A DNA stretch of 64,000 bases from contig JAUFSD010000017.1 of assembly GCA_033030425.1 (NCBI GenBank), forward strand, positions 1,302,001 to 1,366,000. The letters are read 5' to 3'. The notes below the pieces were generated by a model. The model did not search any database, was not told where the DNA came from, and saw only the letters and a program-made list of their open reading frames with translations. A program made the position numbers and the translations under genes. Below are positions 11,506 through 24,615 of the stretch, in pieces. The stretch comes from Verpa conica. Taxonomy: Eukaryota > Ascomycota > Pezizomycetes > Pezizales > Morchellaceae. The stretch's first letter is position 1; the number at the start of each line of letters is the position of its first letter.

Positions 11506-14500
11506 TCAAAAAGGCAGAGGTTTCATTCCTAGTTCGCACCTCTCGCACCTCCAGACTCCCCGTCTATCATTTTGCCTTCTCACCGTCTCTATTTTCCTCT
11601 CCTTCGGGTCCCAGACCTCAAGCTCTCCTAGCATCTGACATATAGTAGGCCTGAGTAGCATCTCCCCTACTTGGCACTCCTGGCAAAGCACAGCTCCGCA
11701 TCTTCCTCTACCACCCTTCCCGCCATTCGGTCCGTTGCCAGGCACACCAGCCATCCCCCTGGCAAGAAGCTGGTCAATTGTGTAAACTGGCTTAGGCCCT
11801 TGGTTTTCCTCGCTGTCCTCCGGTGATACCTCTTGTTCTCGAACCCCACCGCAAACAAGCTCACCAGGTCCTGTACCACGTTGTTCAAGACAGCTTTCGC
11901 AGAAGCGCCTCCCACAACCACCAGAACAGCTTCGGTACTCAGGTTCACTGTATACCTCTTTAGGGTCTCCGACACGGTATAGATCTTCTTCATACCCGAG
12001 GCAGCCGGCGCAGGTTCTAACTTTGCATCGTGAGCACACTTCCCAGATTCGTGTTTCGCACATCCGTAGGTGAGCTGCTTTCCAGTTAGAGCTTGTCATC
12101 GACATCTCATCATGTAACTCATCATCACAGTCTTCCGGGTTTAAGAAGATTGTTCCTGTAGTAGTAGTGTCGATGTTTAGTTCGTCTATATCTGGTAAGT
12201 CCATATCAACATCAGAGGCGCAGGGTGGGTCCGAGGTCATATTGTAATCTGAGGTAAGCTGGTCAATATCACGGCGCCACATTTCGGGGTCCATCTCGTG
12301 CTCATTATCGTCAGAATGGCAGTCTGAAGTAGTTGGATCGGTCCATGGGTTCGGTTCTTTGGGTGTTTCATCAGTAGGTAGAGTAGGTGATTTGGATTTT
12401 TCAACTTCTTTCATTCCTCCCCAGCCGAGATAGCTTCCTTCTTCCCACTCGCTAATATTACCGACAACGCCGAAGCGCTCGTCTTCTTGGTCGGATTCCC
12501 AGCCTAGATCTGTGTAGAGACTGGAAGAGATGGTTACCCCCGTTGGGCCATGGCAGCCGTAGCAGATGTGGTTGCTACAGTCGATACAAGTCATGTGGTA
12601 CTTCTCGCTATCAATACATTCCTCACAATGCGGACCATGCCGTGCTTCCGGACATATCCATTGTAGGCGAGAATGACTTGGTTGGTGGGCGGCAAGAGGG
12701 TTGGGTGGTAGAATTAGAGTGAGGGGTGTACGGAAGATACAAGATGGGCAGTAGAAACTATAAAGGAATAGTTAGTAAAAAGGCGTAAATATTTTAAGGG
12801 GGATCGGATGGATATATAAGTAGGATGAGGGGTTAGCTCAGGAAAAATATGATCAAACAGGGTAAAGCTTGCATAGATAAAAGAAACGGGAGAAGGGTAA
12901 TCTTACCCGTTACAGCCTGCACAGGTCATCTCCCGTACACAATCTGTACAGCAACTCCCAATACCTGTTCGTCCATCACCGATTGAGGGGCCCCATTTGA
13001 TACCCCCATACTCCTTGACTTTTCCAGCAGTTCTATACATCTCCGGACTAAACTCATCCTCCCACAACCCACAATTCTGACAAATTGTCCCCCCAGCCTC
13101 TCTCCTCGCGCCTACCTCAGCTACACAGTGCGTATGTAGTCCAACCAAGTCATCATCGGGTACACGCATGTTAAATGGAAGAGTATTACCAGTGGCATTG
13201 TGCACAACATTGACAGTAGAGCTCGGTCGAGTCATGGGTTCGTACAGGTGCTCCCATGAAGGACGTCCATACACAAAAGAATAGCAATCGCGTCGACTGA
13301 CACAGAACGCAACGTCTAACTTGATCGATAGGTATTTCCCGAGTGCAAGAAGCGCAATTAATGGGTGTGGCTCCCCCAACGGGAATTCTGGAGCGTTCCA
13401 GGGTCCAGGAGGCAGGCGTGCACAATTGTCGGTATAGTTTTGAAACTGCGTAGCAACGATTGAGCGCAAAGAGTTGATATATACCAAACGCTCGGAGGCC
13501 GTTAAAGTCATCGCAGGTAGGAGGTACAAAGTGTAACGCATATGAAAGCTGAGTGGAAGAACATTAGCAAAGGTACTTCCCTTGTGTTTCCATTCATTCG
13601 GGTTTGGAAACTCCCAGCAGGGTGGATCATCCTTGTCTGGTTCTACCGGCTCTAGGGGTATTGGCTGTCGCGTGAAGTCGAAGTCCGTAGTTGGTGTATT
13701 CCCAGATCCCCAAACCTAAGAACCAAGGTTAGATGCAGTACTCTCTCGATGTGGGTATGGGAATATACGTGTAGCCACTGCAACGCAATTGGACGTGTCT
13801 CCTCAAGTACTTCAAGTAGCCATTCAGACCATGTGTAGCACTCAAGGTTAGGGCAGTGCTTAACCGACAATCCTCGCAGGGTGCCTTCAATCTGTGGTAG
13901 AAGAAACTTCATATATTCAGTCTCAACGCCCGTTCCGTCTAGGACCAGTGTTGTCAATCTTCGCCCAATCGGCAAACTTTCTATTAGTGAGTATAGATGT
14001 CTCGACATGAGGCTAGGGAAAGATTTCTTGGGCTCTCTTTTGGTTATGGACTTGTATAAAGCCGCCTCGAGCTCTGTGACTTCAAAATCCCATTGAAGGG
14101 CAGGGTGATCTTTCAAATATTCCCAGAGGTACCCTGACAAAATTAACCTATATCTCTCAGGGCTGATATATGCTCGCCTGATGTCATAGAGATTTTCGAT
14201 CATGACCCTCCACATTACTCTATCTTCTGGTACTGCGGACTCCTTGAAGGCACCTTTTCTGTCCTTCAACTCCACCCATCTCTCTGCCTGCTCATCAGGT
14301 ATCAGGAACAGGTTTCGGAAGTATCTTCTTTGGCCGTGTAGGTAATATCGGGCTGTGCGAGATGTGCAGTAGAGGCAGAGTAGAGCTGGGGTGGTCAGGA
14401 GTTCGATGATGCAAGAGAGGATTGGATTGTGAGGAAATAGGGATTCCAGAGGCGAGTCTCCAGGTGGGTAGAGAAATCTATTCGGTTTACTGCTCCTAAG

Positions 14501-14572
14501 AACTGGCGGAGAACGTTTTAGTTTCCTAGGGACTTGAAAGATCTGGGTATAGGTAGGAGGTGGTGGATCCAT
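11506..14572 (-). CDS. F-box-like protein with LRR-like region and large Cys-rich C-terminus, three exons
   Basis: Exons 14572-13769, 13715-12907 and 12757-11506 join to 954 residues. Residues about 42-90 (LESLFPHNPILSCIIELL ... LCLYCTSRTARYYL) resemble an F-box, which would link targets to an SCF ubiquitin ligase through Skp1. Residues about 205-270 look like divergent leucine-rich repeats (LTTLVLDGTGVE, LRGLSVKHCPNLE). From about 465 to the end there are clusters of CxxC pairs (CQNCG, CCTDC, CAGC, CPSC, CEEC, CIDC, CYGC; then CSRC, CAGC, CSGGCGRRFCESC, CQEC, CERC) suggesting several zinc-binding modules, separated by an acidic linker at about 610-760. Introns are GTATAT...TTAG, GTAAGA...TATAG and keep phase. 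Zn-module type (RING-like or treble clef) cannot be set by eye. Confidence 0.78.
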
Positions 14573-15705
14573 AGATTAATAAAGTCAAAGTGTTAAAATC
14601 TTTCTGAGGATAGCCTCTAAAAATGACAAGACCATGTACTGAGGTCGATTTAAGGTGATGTCTAGGGCGGTTGTTGGAGCAACGGTTGAACACCTTATGT
14701 TTTGGGGGGGAAATGCCAAGACGGCTCCGGGTTTAACTTGAACGCGGTGCATTTGAACTTCACTCAGAATATAAATCTCGGCTTCTCTAGGTACTGTTTC
14801 TTAGTCACAATGAGCAAACATTCAAATTCTGGGGTTGGTGTATTCATCCAGACCTATCTTAGTGGGTAGTTAGGGATACATCTTGGTCTACTTACAGGCT
14901 TCTATGTACACCTGATCTTTCTTTGTCTAAGGGATAGCATTTGTACATTTGTAGCTGGGGTAGGCCCTTAGCCTTTGTCCTCATTCTTCGGCCTAGGGTC
15001 TTTCTAACGGATTCGCTGGCTATCTTACGTGTGAATATATAAACGTGAAGCACTGTAAGCCTTGCTCTCGTGCTAATTAGTGATGGTAACAGAGAAGAGT
15101 GGAGAACTAGCTATGAATATACTGGCTGCCTGGAAAAACCTGATCAACTGATGAGGATAATGTAATAGCTAAAGTTTCTGAACATATTTTATAGTTTAAG
15201 CGGACAACTGTGCCCTTAAGAATATTTATGATACAGTAGGGAGGGGTATGATTATTGGCTTAGTCCAATCTCAGCCATCAGGCATATAACAAACTAGCCG
15301 CCTCAATAATTGATTCACCAATGATGTGGCTGATGTAGCGAACCATCTTTGCCACACTGATTCAAACAATTATAAACCCTCTATTAATTTCCCTCCACTA
15401 CCCATAGAGAAGATTAGGTCCTTATGATGGAAAGGGACCCATATACATCCAGTTAGGTTTACGAGGTTGTATCTGGGCCATGTAAAGCGCTGTATTATGA
15501 TGGATATCGAGACCTGGACCCGCAATAGCTGGGCCCACTTGTCGATCAATACAACGATAACCCATGGCAGTGAGGATTTGTCCAAGCGGAGAACTACGTA
15601 TTCTAAGTTGAGTACGTCTTCTTTGAGCAAATGCCTGTAGCTCAGCGCCCCATCTACCCCGAGGGGCTCTAGTCCCGTACTGTAAACCCTATTCGTACTA
15701 TAAGC
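14573..15705. other. Intergenic, no supported gene
   Basis: Upstream region of the F-box gene. A hydrophobic frame at 15370-15630 (minus) has no recognisable domain and was not called. Confidence 0.45.
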
Positions 15706-16290
15706 TTATAAGAATTCAGAATAGTCAAGGTTATCTCTCACATTCGGACATGTAGTAGCTGGCGCGAGCAGGTTCCTATGGTTGCTATGAGTATTGTCTT
15801 CGTTGTTATTATACACGATTGGATAATTAGCTGCATCAGACATTGAATCCTTGGAGTAAGACACTGTTGCGTTTTTTCTCTGCTCGATTTTATGGGCCCT
15901 TGGATTAGTAATTTTCTTTGGTGGAAATGCTTGATATAACTTTCTTAATCTGTTAGGGTTCCTTCTGGCAAGAACTGTAGCTATCATGCTAGTTCTATGT
16001 TGACCTGAAACACGACATCTCTTCCTCCGGGTAGCTCTATTCTCAGGGTCAAGAGTAATAAGATCAGGAGGAGTCCGAGAATATTCATCCTTGAGTAATC
16101 CTAATGACCTCTTCTGCTTGCTGCTTGGATTTGATAAGATGCTATAATTATGATTATCTTTGGATTTGTTGATGATGACGGCTTCGGATGTATACTTGGG
16201 TGTCTTTGTCTTGCTTGGTTTTGGCCTAAAAAGAGGCGTATCTGATTGTATCCTGGAGTTTGATTCCTCGCGTATATACGAGCTCACCAT
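15706..16290 (-). CDS. Orphan basic protein, 194 residues
   Basis: Single open frame from the first ATG (MVSSYIREESNSRIQ) at 16290 to TAG at 15706. Strongly basic, Ser/Asn-rich, with two basic patches (KPSKTKTPK; RATRRKRCRVSG) that could be nuclear localisation or nucleic-acid contacts. The C-terminal 50 residues are polar and Asn-rich. No domain recognised, and no intron is needed. It stands alone in gene-free surroundings. Composition argues for coding rather than chance, but a family link is lacking. Confidence 0.5.
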   Translation of the reverse strand: MVSSYIREESNSRIQSDTPLFRPKPSKTKTPKYTSEAVIINKSKDNHNYSILSNPSSKQKRSLGLLKDEYSRTPPDLITLDPENRATRRKRCRVSGQHRTSMIATVLARRNPNRLRKLYQAFPPKKITNPRAHKIEQRKNATVSYSKDSMSDAANYPIVYNNNEDNTHSNHRNLLAPATTCPNVRDNLDYSEFL

Positions 16291-18983
16291 CTTGATGGAA
16301 ATTCTATCCACAAAAGATATGTTGATTAGCTCTTAAGAAAGGACTTTGTTAGTTGATTTTATCAACAGGTTTATCTAAGTTTGTGCTAGTACAAGGTGAC
16401 ATACCTATTTTTGTGGTATACCAAACTTTCTTGATGAACCCTTAGTCCTTATAGTGATTAATTTTCGGAAAGACTAGTTACAGGGCTTGAATAGCCTTGT
16501 TGGTATATGGGGTATGACTCGTAGATTTTCTGAACGTTTATCCAAGCGGTTAGCAGTGATCTTGGCTCGGTTTAGAGCAAACGTATCCTTTCGGCCGCTA
16601 AATTCGTACTTTTGAGTTCTGTAGTACCTGAAAGGCTTTATCACCGAAGGGTAATATGATGGGTGAAATCTTTCAGAGAGAGAGCTAGAGGATGATGCTA
16701 TTGACTAGGAATGTATGAGACTTACAGCACAAGACTGTAGATGATGAATTAATGAACACTAGCGATGTTGTTCAAGAATCAGGCTGACTGCTTGATGCTT
16801 GAGTGGGGAAGTGGGGCCTTGCAGAGGAGCAAAGGTGTGAAGTGGGCTGGAGTAAGGAGCACCAGGCACGCCGAGAGGTACCCCCCACTGGGTTCAGGGG
16901 CTCTACTCAAGGTCAACTTTCAACACTACATTTGATTTTTAATGCGTCATATTGCAATTCAAGCTAAATAGTGACTGGAAAGAGTATCGGATTAAATTCT
17001 AAGGCATTCCTTCACTAATTTACTCTTTCTACGATGGAAATTGTGTATTTTTGTGTATATGCCCTTGATTCCGTATGAGCGGAGACCGTAAACACAGGGA
17101 AATTCCCTTGTGCCACCAAAGTGTAGATAGAGAAATACATATATGTATGTTCGTTTTATGTATGCTCAAGTATGCCCACGCATATTACCGCTGTGATACA
17201 GCTTAGAGCAACGTATGGTTAGCCTCAAGTCACCTCTAGCCTGAGTATGTCAGTCAGCCTTGCACATCATAAGCTGTAGCAACTGAACCGGGGGGACAAA
17301 GGTTAATGGAACACCACATGTAGATGTAAGCACTAGTAAGGTATTGACATAGACATACTGATAATCAGACTTGTAAGTTCCCACATTGTGTATGGCTGGG
17401 CATATATGCCGTCGAGCGAATTCATTGGTTTTGTAGAGATACTACATGTACCTGCACTGCACTGCAATGACGAATTAATATCAGCTGCATGGCCTTTACC
17501 TTGGAGTGCGCCAGAAGCCACAGTGGCAAAGTCACTCAGCCATGCTCTCTTTCAACTACGTGTATACGGTTTGCACAGGATCAACGGAGCAATTAATATT
17601 CGTAAAATTATCGACTACATGAAGAGCTTGAGTAGGGGAAAGCACTATCTCCAGCCAAGTAATCGAATGTAGGTATTGGGCTAACTCCGTGATAATTCCG
17701 GGAAACATCACCCTAACTTGAACCACCCTAACTTGAACTTAGAGATATCTACACAACCCCAACAGCCCCAGGTGTAAACTATCAGTTAAAATGCCAACAT
17801 CTTAGCATTCTAGAAGGCTACAGGAAGAAAAAACAGAAATTGCTCAAGAAAACGTTGACTCTCTGGTGGCTTACCAGGGTTATGGCCATATATAAGATTA
17901 CGGTAACACCCCTAGTTACCAGACGAAAAATTCTTGGAAAGACCTGAGACGGGCCTAAATTTAACTTAGGGATATATAGATCTGCAATAAGCTCCGCGAA
18001 GCCCGTTTTGTTCTCGAAGTTTACATTTCATAATAGCTTCTAATGGCTAAACCTGGAGAGGAAAAAGAACCCCTCATTTACAACCAGGTTTTCAGCCTTG
18101 CGGCTCTGAGAGTACGGAATATTGACCAATAGTAAGTTTAATTCCAATAGGTAGCCCTGCCGTCCGCCTCACATTTGGTATATTCCTTGATGAAATTAAG
18201 GTTAAGCCCCCGGTCAATTTCTCCTAAGCGTTAGGAATGACTCAAGACTGCCTCCAACACTAGCAAGCTTGAATTCGCAGAGTTTTCCGATCTGTCTGTC
18301 GGTTTACTGCACGGCTTCCGTTCACACTACACATATCTCACTGGTTGCTATGCTGATCGTAGGCTTCGGTTGGTAAACCCACGGTTGATGTAGTATTTTC
18401 CATGGGGGTTCTGTTGTTCATTCGGATGATTCGCATGTGAACATAAACTGGTTCTGGGTGAGGGGAAGTAACGATCTCTTTTGATTCTGCCAGGCACAAA
18501 GTAAAGTGCTGGCTCAGCGTGACAAAGTGAAGCTTTCAACGGCCAGTACCACGCAAGTAGCTTAATCACATGTAAAAAGGTAGGATAGTTATTTGTACTC
18601 TCCTCCGGTGTTCGGAGTGCTTCAAGGAGGCTCAGAAATCATATCACAAGTGACATTCTTACTGAAAATTGATAAAAAGAAATACTGTAAAAGTAAGAGC
18701 TCCTCCCCTGTAAAGCTGTAGAGGACAGATCGTAAACTCCAAATGAAATAGAGATCGAGCAAGCAGAATGCAAAAGCCCCCCTCTACAAAACAAGAAAAA
18801 ACAATCACAAGAAGAACAACTTGGTAGATAAAGTACTAAAGTGCCCAAAGCTAGGAAAATAACGCCAATACTTCTATAGGTTACCGTCCCTCTCTGGGGG
18901 ATGTGAAATGCCGTGAGAAAAAATGAAATCGGTGGGGACGTGGAAGCCGCAGGGTTATCTTCCGGATAGCCGAGCAACGAAGG
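16291..18983. other. Gene-free region
   Basis: About 2.7 kb with only short frames. A direct repeat of CCCTAACTTGAAC occurs twice at about 17711-17736. Nothing else supported. Confidence 0.45.
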
Positions 18984-19470
18984 TTACCTCTCGTCTGGAG
19001 TAACTGGTTGGAGGGGGTCACCTCCCGCAGTGAGCGTGAGGGAGCCGATGATTCTTTCATCATAAAACTCGCTGTAGACTCTTCCATACACCGATCCGTC
19101 TTGGTCCCGGAGGAACCTATCGACTCCGGTTCTGCCTAACCCCGAATACAGCGACTGAAGCTGTCTGTTGTCCAGTCTGTGGTGGACGAGTTGGAGGATT
19201 ACTCCGGCCTGCTGTTTGTTTCGGTTCCAGAACTCAGCAGTGCTCGGCACGTAAAAACAGTATTATACTTACGCCTCGAAGTGCCTCCAAATGCTCCTTA
19301 TCATTGTCCTGCTGGCCCTCCTCGGTACCTCTGGTAGTCTGAGGGCGGCCTACCTGTTGTAGAGGGCGCTGTTGAACCTGAACGCTGTTATGGGGTCCTT
19401 TGGGCTGCCCAACCCGAATGGTGCTTTGGTCCCGTTTGGGAGTGGAAATGGGTTTTTCATAATATTTCAT
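18984..19470 (-). CDS. Uncharacterised small protein, two exons, 148 residues
   Basis: Exon 1 19470-19273 starts MKYYEKPISTPKRDQ and is polar and Gln-rich (VQVQQRPLQQVGRPQ). Exon 2 19232-18984 is globular: FWNRNKQQAGVILQLVHHRL, LQSLYSGLGRTGVDRFL, VYGRVYSEFYDERIIG, ending PVTPDER. The donor is a perfect GTAAGT and phase is 0 at both ends, but the implied intron is only 40 nt. A second intron near the C-terminus (GTAACC ... CCCCAG) is possible and would change only the last few residues. Family not recognised. Confidence 0.55.
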
Positions 19471-22400
19471 CGTCGAGGTGGAGGGGGGGTGATTTTGAAA
19501 AAAATATCTAGATTTACGATTATGGAAGTGTAGGGTCGAGTGAGTGAAGAGCCAAAACGTTAAGAAGGCGATGGCTTTAAATATACGTAGTGACAAGATA
19601 TGTAGATAATGCCCTCCGTAATCTCCAATGCTCGCCTTAATTACAAGGATACAAAGCTCCATCTAGGCCTGCAGTATCATGAGCCTTAAACATAGGGCTC
19701 TATTGATATGCTATGAGACTGTCAATGGAAGGGGCAGTGTTCCGGCGTGGTATTCCGTAGATGTATAGGCCCAGAACCCTTTCGTATATGCTGTACATCC
19801 AAAATAACCCATGTGTTTCAAAACTCGCGACGCAGGAGCTCCTAGTGAGTTTTGGTAAAGGTACAAAACCAATGTGCACTAGGTGTCATGTAATCTAGAC
19901 TGTAGACGGCCGACCAGAGTGACAGAGTTGTTTGTGATAAGTGTGGGAGCGTGGGGAGTCGGTACTCCATGGATACGCGGCCTCATCACAGCTACCGTAG
20001 TCCTCCCCGGGTCATTTGGGGTAGATTCGAAAAAGGTAGATCCAGGCAGGGCTCATACTGAATGCTTCAATGGATACATAGCATGGATAGAGTAGATATC
20101 CCGTTCCACAAATGGTAGTCCAAATTTACGGCGGCAATAGTCTATTCTCAGCCATATATCCAATGATGACAAAGATAAGAATCTGGTACCAGAACAAAAA
20201 GGTTGATGAACTCCTAGAACCGGGTGGACCCTGATTTTTGAGCCGAGGTCTGTAATTCCAGGCGTGGTTGGCAATCAGAGTTGCCGAGTGGTCAAACCGT
20301 AGAGCCTTGAAGAGACTTCCGAGAATACGATAGAGTTACTGGTTGTTTGTCTTTGGCTGTACTTCTAACGAAAGGACAAGTAACGTATAATAGGTGTGTC
20401 TGTACTCGAGCGGGGAAGTCTGACCACAGGCAGTGGCTTGCGCCTGTATTTCCCATATAAAATCGGTGCCACCACAGCCACCTTTCGTCAGACTTCCCCA
20501 CACCCGAGTACATAACAGAGAGAGAATATTGCTGAGTAATTATAGCTGAGGTAATCAGCCGTTTCTAGCCGCTTGATGATAAGAACATTGAAGTTGTCCC
20601 AATGACACTAAACAGCCCTCAATGCATGTCGGCCCAGGTTTCGCCGGCAGCTAGCCTGCGTGCCACAATATTTGTCCCTAGCTTTCTTGCTATTTGATCG
20701 AAATCTATCGGAGATTCCGGAGATTTTGGTAGCCTCAATAGGATGGTAATTTGTTTTTCGTAAAGTGGGGGAACTGATCGTGACCAATTTCTATAAGAAA
20801 ACAAAGCAATACGGGCCGATCCAGGGCTGGCGGATCGGCGCAGCCCGGCGGATATCGTAGCGTCGGAAGGCACCGATTCTCGCCCTAAAAAAAGCCACTT
20901 TCAGCCTTGCGGCGCTAATGCATGGGTTGTGGCGTGTGGGTTAGGGGGAAGATATTTCTTCGTTGTACTAGCCACAGTTTTGAAAGTGAAAAATGCTGGT
21001 ATATTGAAAATGAGAATGATAGTAGCCATGCTGTCTTATAACATCGGAGGAGTTGTCGTTATATGTGAGCATATCCGTATATTAGTAGAAGTAGTGAAAG
21101 CTCTAGGGTAGGTGGTTCGTCTATCTTGATAGAACGTGTGTATAGATAAATAAGATAGCGAAGGAATCATGGCGGTATATGATGCTTTATATCAGCATAG
21201 GTCTTTCTATAAGAAAGTGATATTTATTGATATTTTATTCCAAACCACCGGTGTTTGTCTCGCCTCAGATTTATGGTGATCATCAATTGTAGATCATCAA
21301 TGCTATGAAGATCCCTGGGTTGTGATAGACTCTTACAAGGCCACGAAGATCTTCCTGGTAATGGTTAAGTGATCGAGATTTTTAGTGACTGAATTCCGCG
21401 ATAGTCGAAGTATTTTGTAGGTTTGATTGCTGATCATCCGCCTAAATAATTAATAGGTGGTCCGTAGGATAGAGATTATACTAGCCTATAAAAAAAGTTT
21501 GGCCTCGGGTAGCAACCGGGTCTTACAGCACAAGGACCCTCCACCCCATAAAGTAGTATCAAAAGCCTGAGAACAGGAGATTACCAGTATTGATAGTTCA
21601 ATTAGACAAGAGAGGGGTTCTAGGGCTCAGTTGCAGCTGTTTGTTGTTGTTTATGGTCGCTGGCTAAGGGGGTTTCGGCATTCCCCTTGGTTGCTATTTA
21701 TCCCGGGGCAAAACCTTTTTAATAGTAAGTAGACAGACCGGGTCTTTATGGCTTTGTAGAGGCGGTGAGAGATAATTATACTGATCAAACGACTCCTGGT
21801 TCATGTTGTATAAGGTAGGTACCTAGCCGCGTTTCCCGTGCCGTACACATCCGGTTGGCCAAGTACCCGCGCTCGTGATGAAAACATCTCTGGGCTCTGA
21901 TGATTGGATTGAATTGAAATTGGCATCCATATATAAATAATGAGACGTGGGTAACTCAAGTGCGAGGTAACTAATCCCTTATATGACACGATCCGCCTTG
22001 CCTGGGGAAAAATAGAGAGGCCTGGTATACGGGATTGGCCGGGGAAAGCTGACGGGCCGGGTATATATCGGGCTAAAAAAAAAAGGAAATTTGGCAAAAT
22101 TTCCCCAACCTATTTAGGTATCTCCGTATAAGAAAAATAGATGCTAGAATATGAAATACCAACAAGAAAATAAGAGTATAGGGCACTTTCAACGATAGGA
22201 ACGTCCATCTAGGTACCCGGCCTATCGGCTACGCGCAGGTACCAGATGCGCTGGCTCCAATATTCGGAACTTTTTCCGAAACCGTGAACGGAAAGAGATC
22301 AACTGTTTAGGCAGGTCACAAGGACTGGATGAGACCTATTAAGCTAGTTTAATACCCCGTGTAAAAGGAGGTTTTTAGCGTTTAAGGCCTTATCCGACGC

Positions 22401-24485
22401 TACTCTATACATATCTCTCGATGTCAGTTAGAAAGAGACTAAGTCATTCAAGACCATGAGGGAATCATTGTAGTAAAGATATTTGTGACATACCTTCTGT
22501 GTCTGCTGAGTAATTCGGCCTTCCCCTCAACTACTTAAGATCGAGGGTTCGATAAGCCTTAGAACAAAGTAGCTTCAAACTCGGTGTAAAAGGACACATA
22601 CCGCGAGAAAATCTTTGCGGAAGAGATTTGCTGGGCCTATGTTTGATCATTCAAAACTGACAAGCCTTATAATTTAGGATTTTTCCCTACACAGGCGAGG
22701 TTGGAGAAGCCGTTCGGGATTACTAATCTGGAAAAATTTTCTGAAGTTTCGATGAGGCACTAAAAGGTTCTATCGAAATTTACGAATCTATTTCTGATAC
22801 GAGATATCTGCTGCTGTACGTAGTTCAATCAGGTTTAGATGGACTTACAATGATTCTAGGCGGAGGTCAACCTTCCGGGTCTATTTTGGAGTTGAGATGT
22901 AATCGCGTATCGGGAACCCTACGTAGCATTCCCGATACTCTTTCCTCGGTTTGTGTTGAGGACGAGTTTTATTGAATGGTAGGACGCATCTTATGCGGCT
23001 CTAAAGGGCTCGCAACCACAGTACTCAGAGGAATACTAAATACAATTTCTTTCGGCCAAATAAAAAACCCTAGATATTACACGAAGTTCAAGCTGGCTTA
23101 CGAGATAAATATACACATAAGCCCGGCTATTTCTTAGATGTGCTTATTGTAATAATTGGGAGAAGTTATCCATATCCGTTATAGCTGTCGGGGGAATCCG
23201 GGTTCTGGTCAGGCATCACATATTATGCAATCTCAATTACATATTTCCCTTCGTTCAGGCCCGTTAAGGTTAACTATAAAAGGTATGTATATGTAGTTGT
23301 GAAAATATTTTTGTAGGCTAGGTAAAAAAGGCTTAGCGCAGCAAGTGTACGTATAGAGATAACGTATACCGTATGATCTTACGAGATTCGACCTGCTGTG
23401 ACCAGGGTTAATACGTGTTAACAGGCGCTGGGACAGTTATGAGCACGGAAATTCCTGGCACTAGGACAAGAAGGATACATACTTGTACTGGTACAAGGTA
23501 AAACTGTTTTATTTTATATTTTTGTGTTGGAAATTGTGTAAAAACGCATATTAACCCCGTAAGATGATACGGTGTGTAGGTAAAAATCTTGCGCTTAGGA
23601 TGGGCTTGGGCATATACCTACATTGCTATATCTTTGTATTTCAAAGTCTTTGATTATCGTATCGGTCTGTGAGTGGCGCGTACACGTGTAGCGGGCCTAC
23701 ACATCACGGGTACTATACAACAGCACCAAAAGACGAATTGAGAAATAAGTCCGAGTCAGTATAGGATCCAACAGCTGGCTTTAAAAGTGCGTCGAACTCC
23801 CTTCCTATGGCGCCTGAGTATCAACAGTTGACTCAGGTAAGATGAGGATTCGTATTCCTAATTAGAGAAAATCGAGCCGTGCACCACACCAGGAATACTA
23901 TGATATGGGGCTGCTATTGGCCGCTTTACTTAATCCTTGGGATTCGAACAGACAAGGCTTCCCACATACTACGATAGATGAATCATCACGTGGTTAAAAC
24001 CTGGATAAGGTCAAATACGCAATCTTGCACTATGTATCAATTACGATTTTTAACGCGTCAATTGATTTCATCGTTATAGTTTCCAAGATATTTTCGAGTT
24101 TCCGTAAGGGAAGAGATGTCTGTAATGCAGATTTTCAGCGGTAAGACCAGCACTATTGTCTGGATAATGTTTTGGTGGTAATTCTTATTCATAAAGAGCA
24201 CTGGTTCGTAGGCTGACGCGTGTGGGGGTGTATGTTTTGATTTTGGTTGTTTCAGGATTTCTTACCTGATACTATACGGTCTTTAGTGGAGGTCTCCAGT
24301 GCACCAGGTTAATCCGACGATGTACTTCATCTAAGGTAACACCGATAAAGCTAAACTCATTCAGGATCTGATAGTTATCCGCTTGCAGAGTATATAACCC
24401 TAACCCTTCTCAAGAGGTAAAGAAAACATTCCATAGAAACAGTGTTTTTGACACCAAAGGATGAGACCATCGAGTGCTTATTATA
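19471..24485. other. Five-kilobase gene-free region, probably decayed repeats
   Basis: No open frame above about 100 residues on either strand and no splice-compatible exon seen. It contains the inverted-repeat element at 20401-20512. The phrase TTCAGCCTTGCGGC occurs both here (about 20902) and at about 18092, hinting at shared repeat ancestry. Confidence 0.45.
20401..20512. mobile_element. 112-bp inverted-repeat element (possible MITE)
   Basis: The left end TGTACTCGAGCGGGGAAGTC and the right end (reverse complement TGTACTCGGGTGTGGGGAAG) are inverted repeats of about 23 bp with small differences, including one short gap. A TA lies two bases inside each end, so a TA-flanked element starting CTCG is possible. 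The interior has a second short palindrome (AGGC...GCCT). No coding capacity. Only this copy was seen in the window. Confidence 0.45.
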
Positions 24486-24615
24486 TACTTGCCCGCCAGC
24501 TCAAGAATCTGAAGAGAGAGGAGGTGGCTTTTGTATGGTGTGGCGTCGTGCACTGATATTTTGCCATACAAAAAAGTGATCGTTGTTTCCGGGTTCTTAC
24601 GCTGGCAGACAAGTA
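24486..24615 (-). mobile_element. 130-bp TA-flanked MITE, copy 1
   Basis: It begins TACTTGCCCGCCAGC and ends GCTGGCAGACAAGTA: imperfect terminal inverted repeats with TA at both borders. The centre contains a perfect 10-bp inner inverted repeat (TTTTGTATGG / CCATACAAAA). The core of about 45 bp matches the reverse complement of the second copy at 25193 with only a couple of differences, while the arms have diverged. Size, TA flanks and lack of coding capacity fit a non-autonomous Tc1/mariner-type element; no transposase is in the window. Confidence 0.78.

Noticed and set aside
20619..20873. Minus-strand peptide with PIDFDQIARKLGTNIVARRL, reminiscent of small fungal Myb-like helices
   Set aside because: No ATG in the frame, only one short helix-like stretch and no second segment; not enough to call even a pseudogene.
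23940..23960. GTTCGAATCCC on the minus strand as a tRNA T-loop
   Set aside because: The flanking bases do not form a T-stem and no D-arm or acceptor stem is present.
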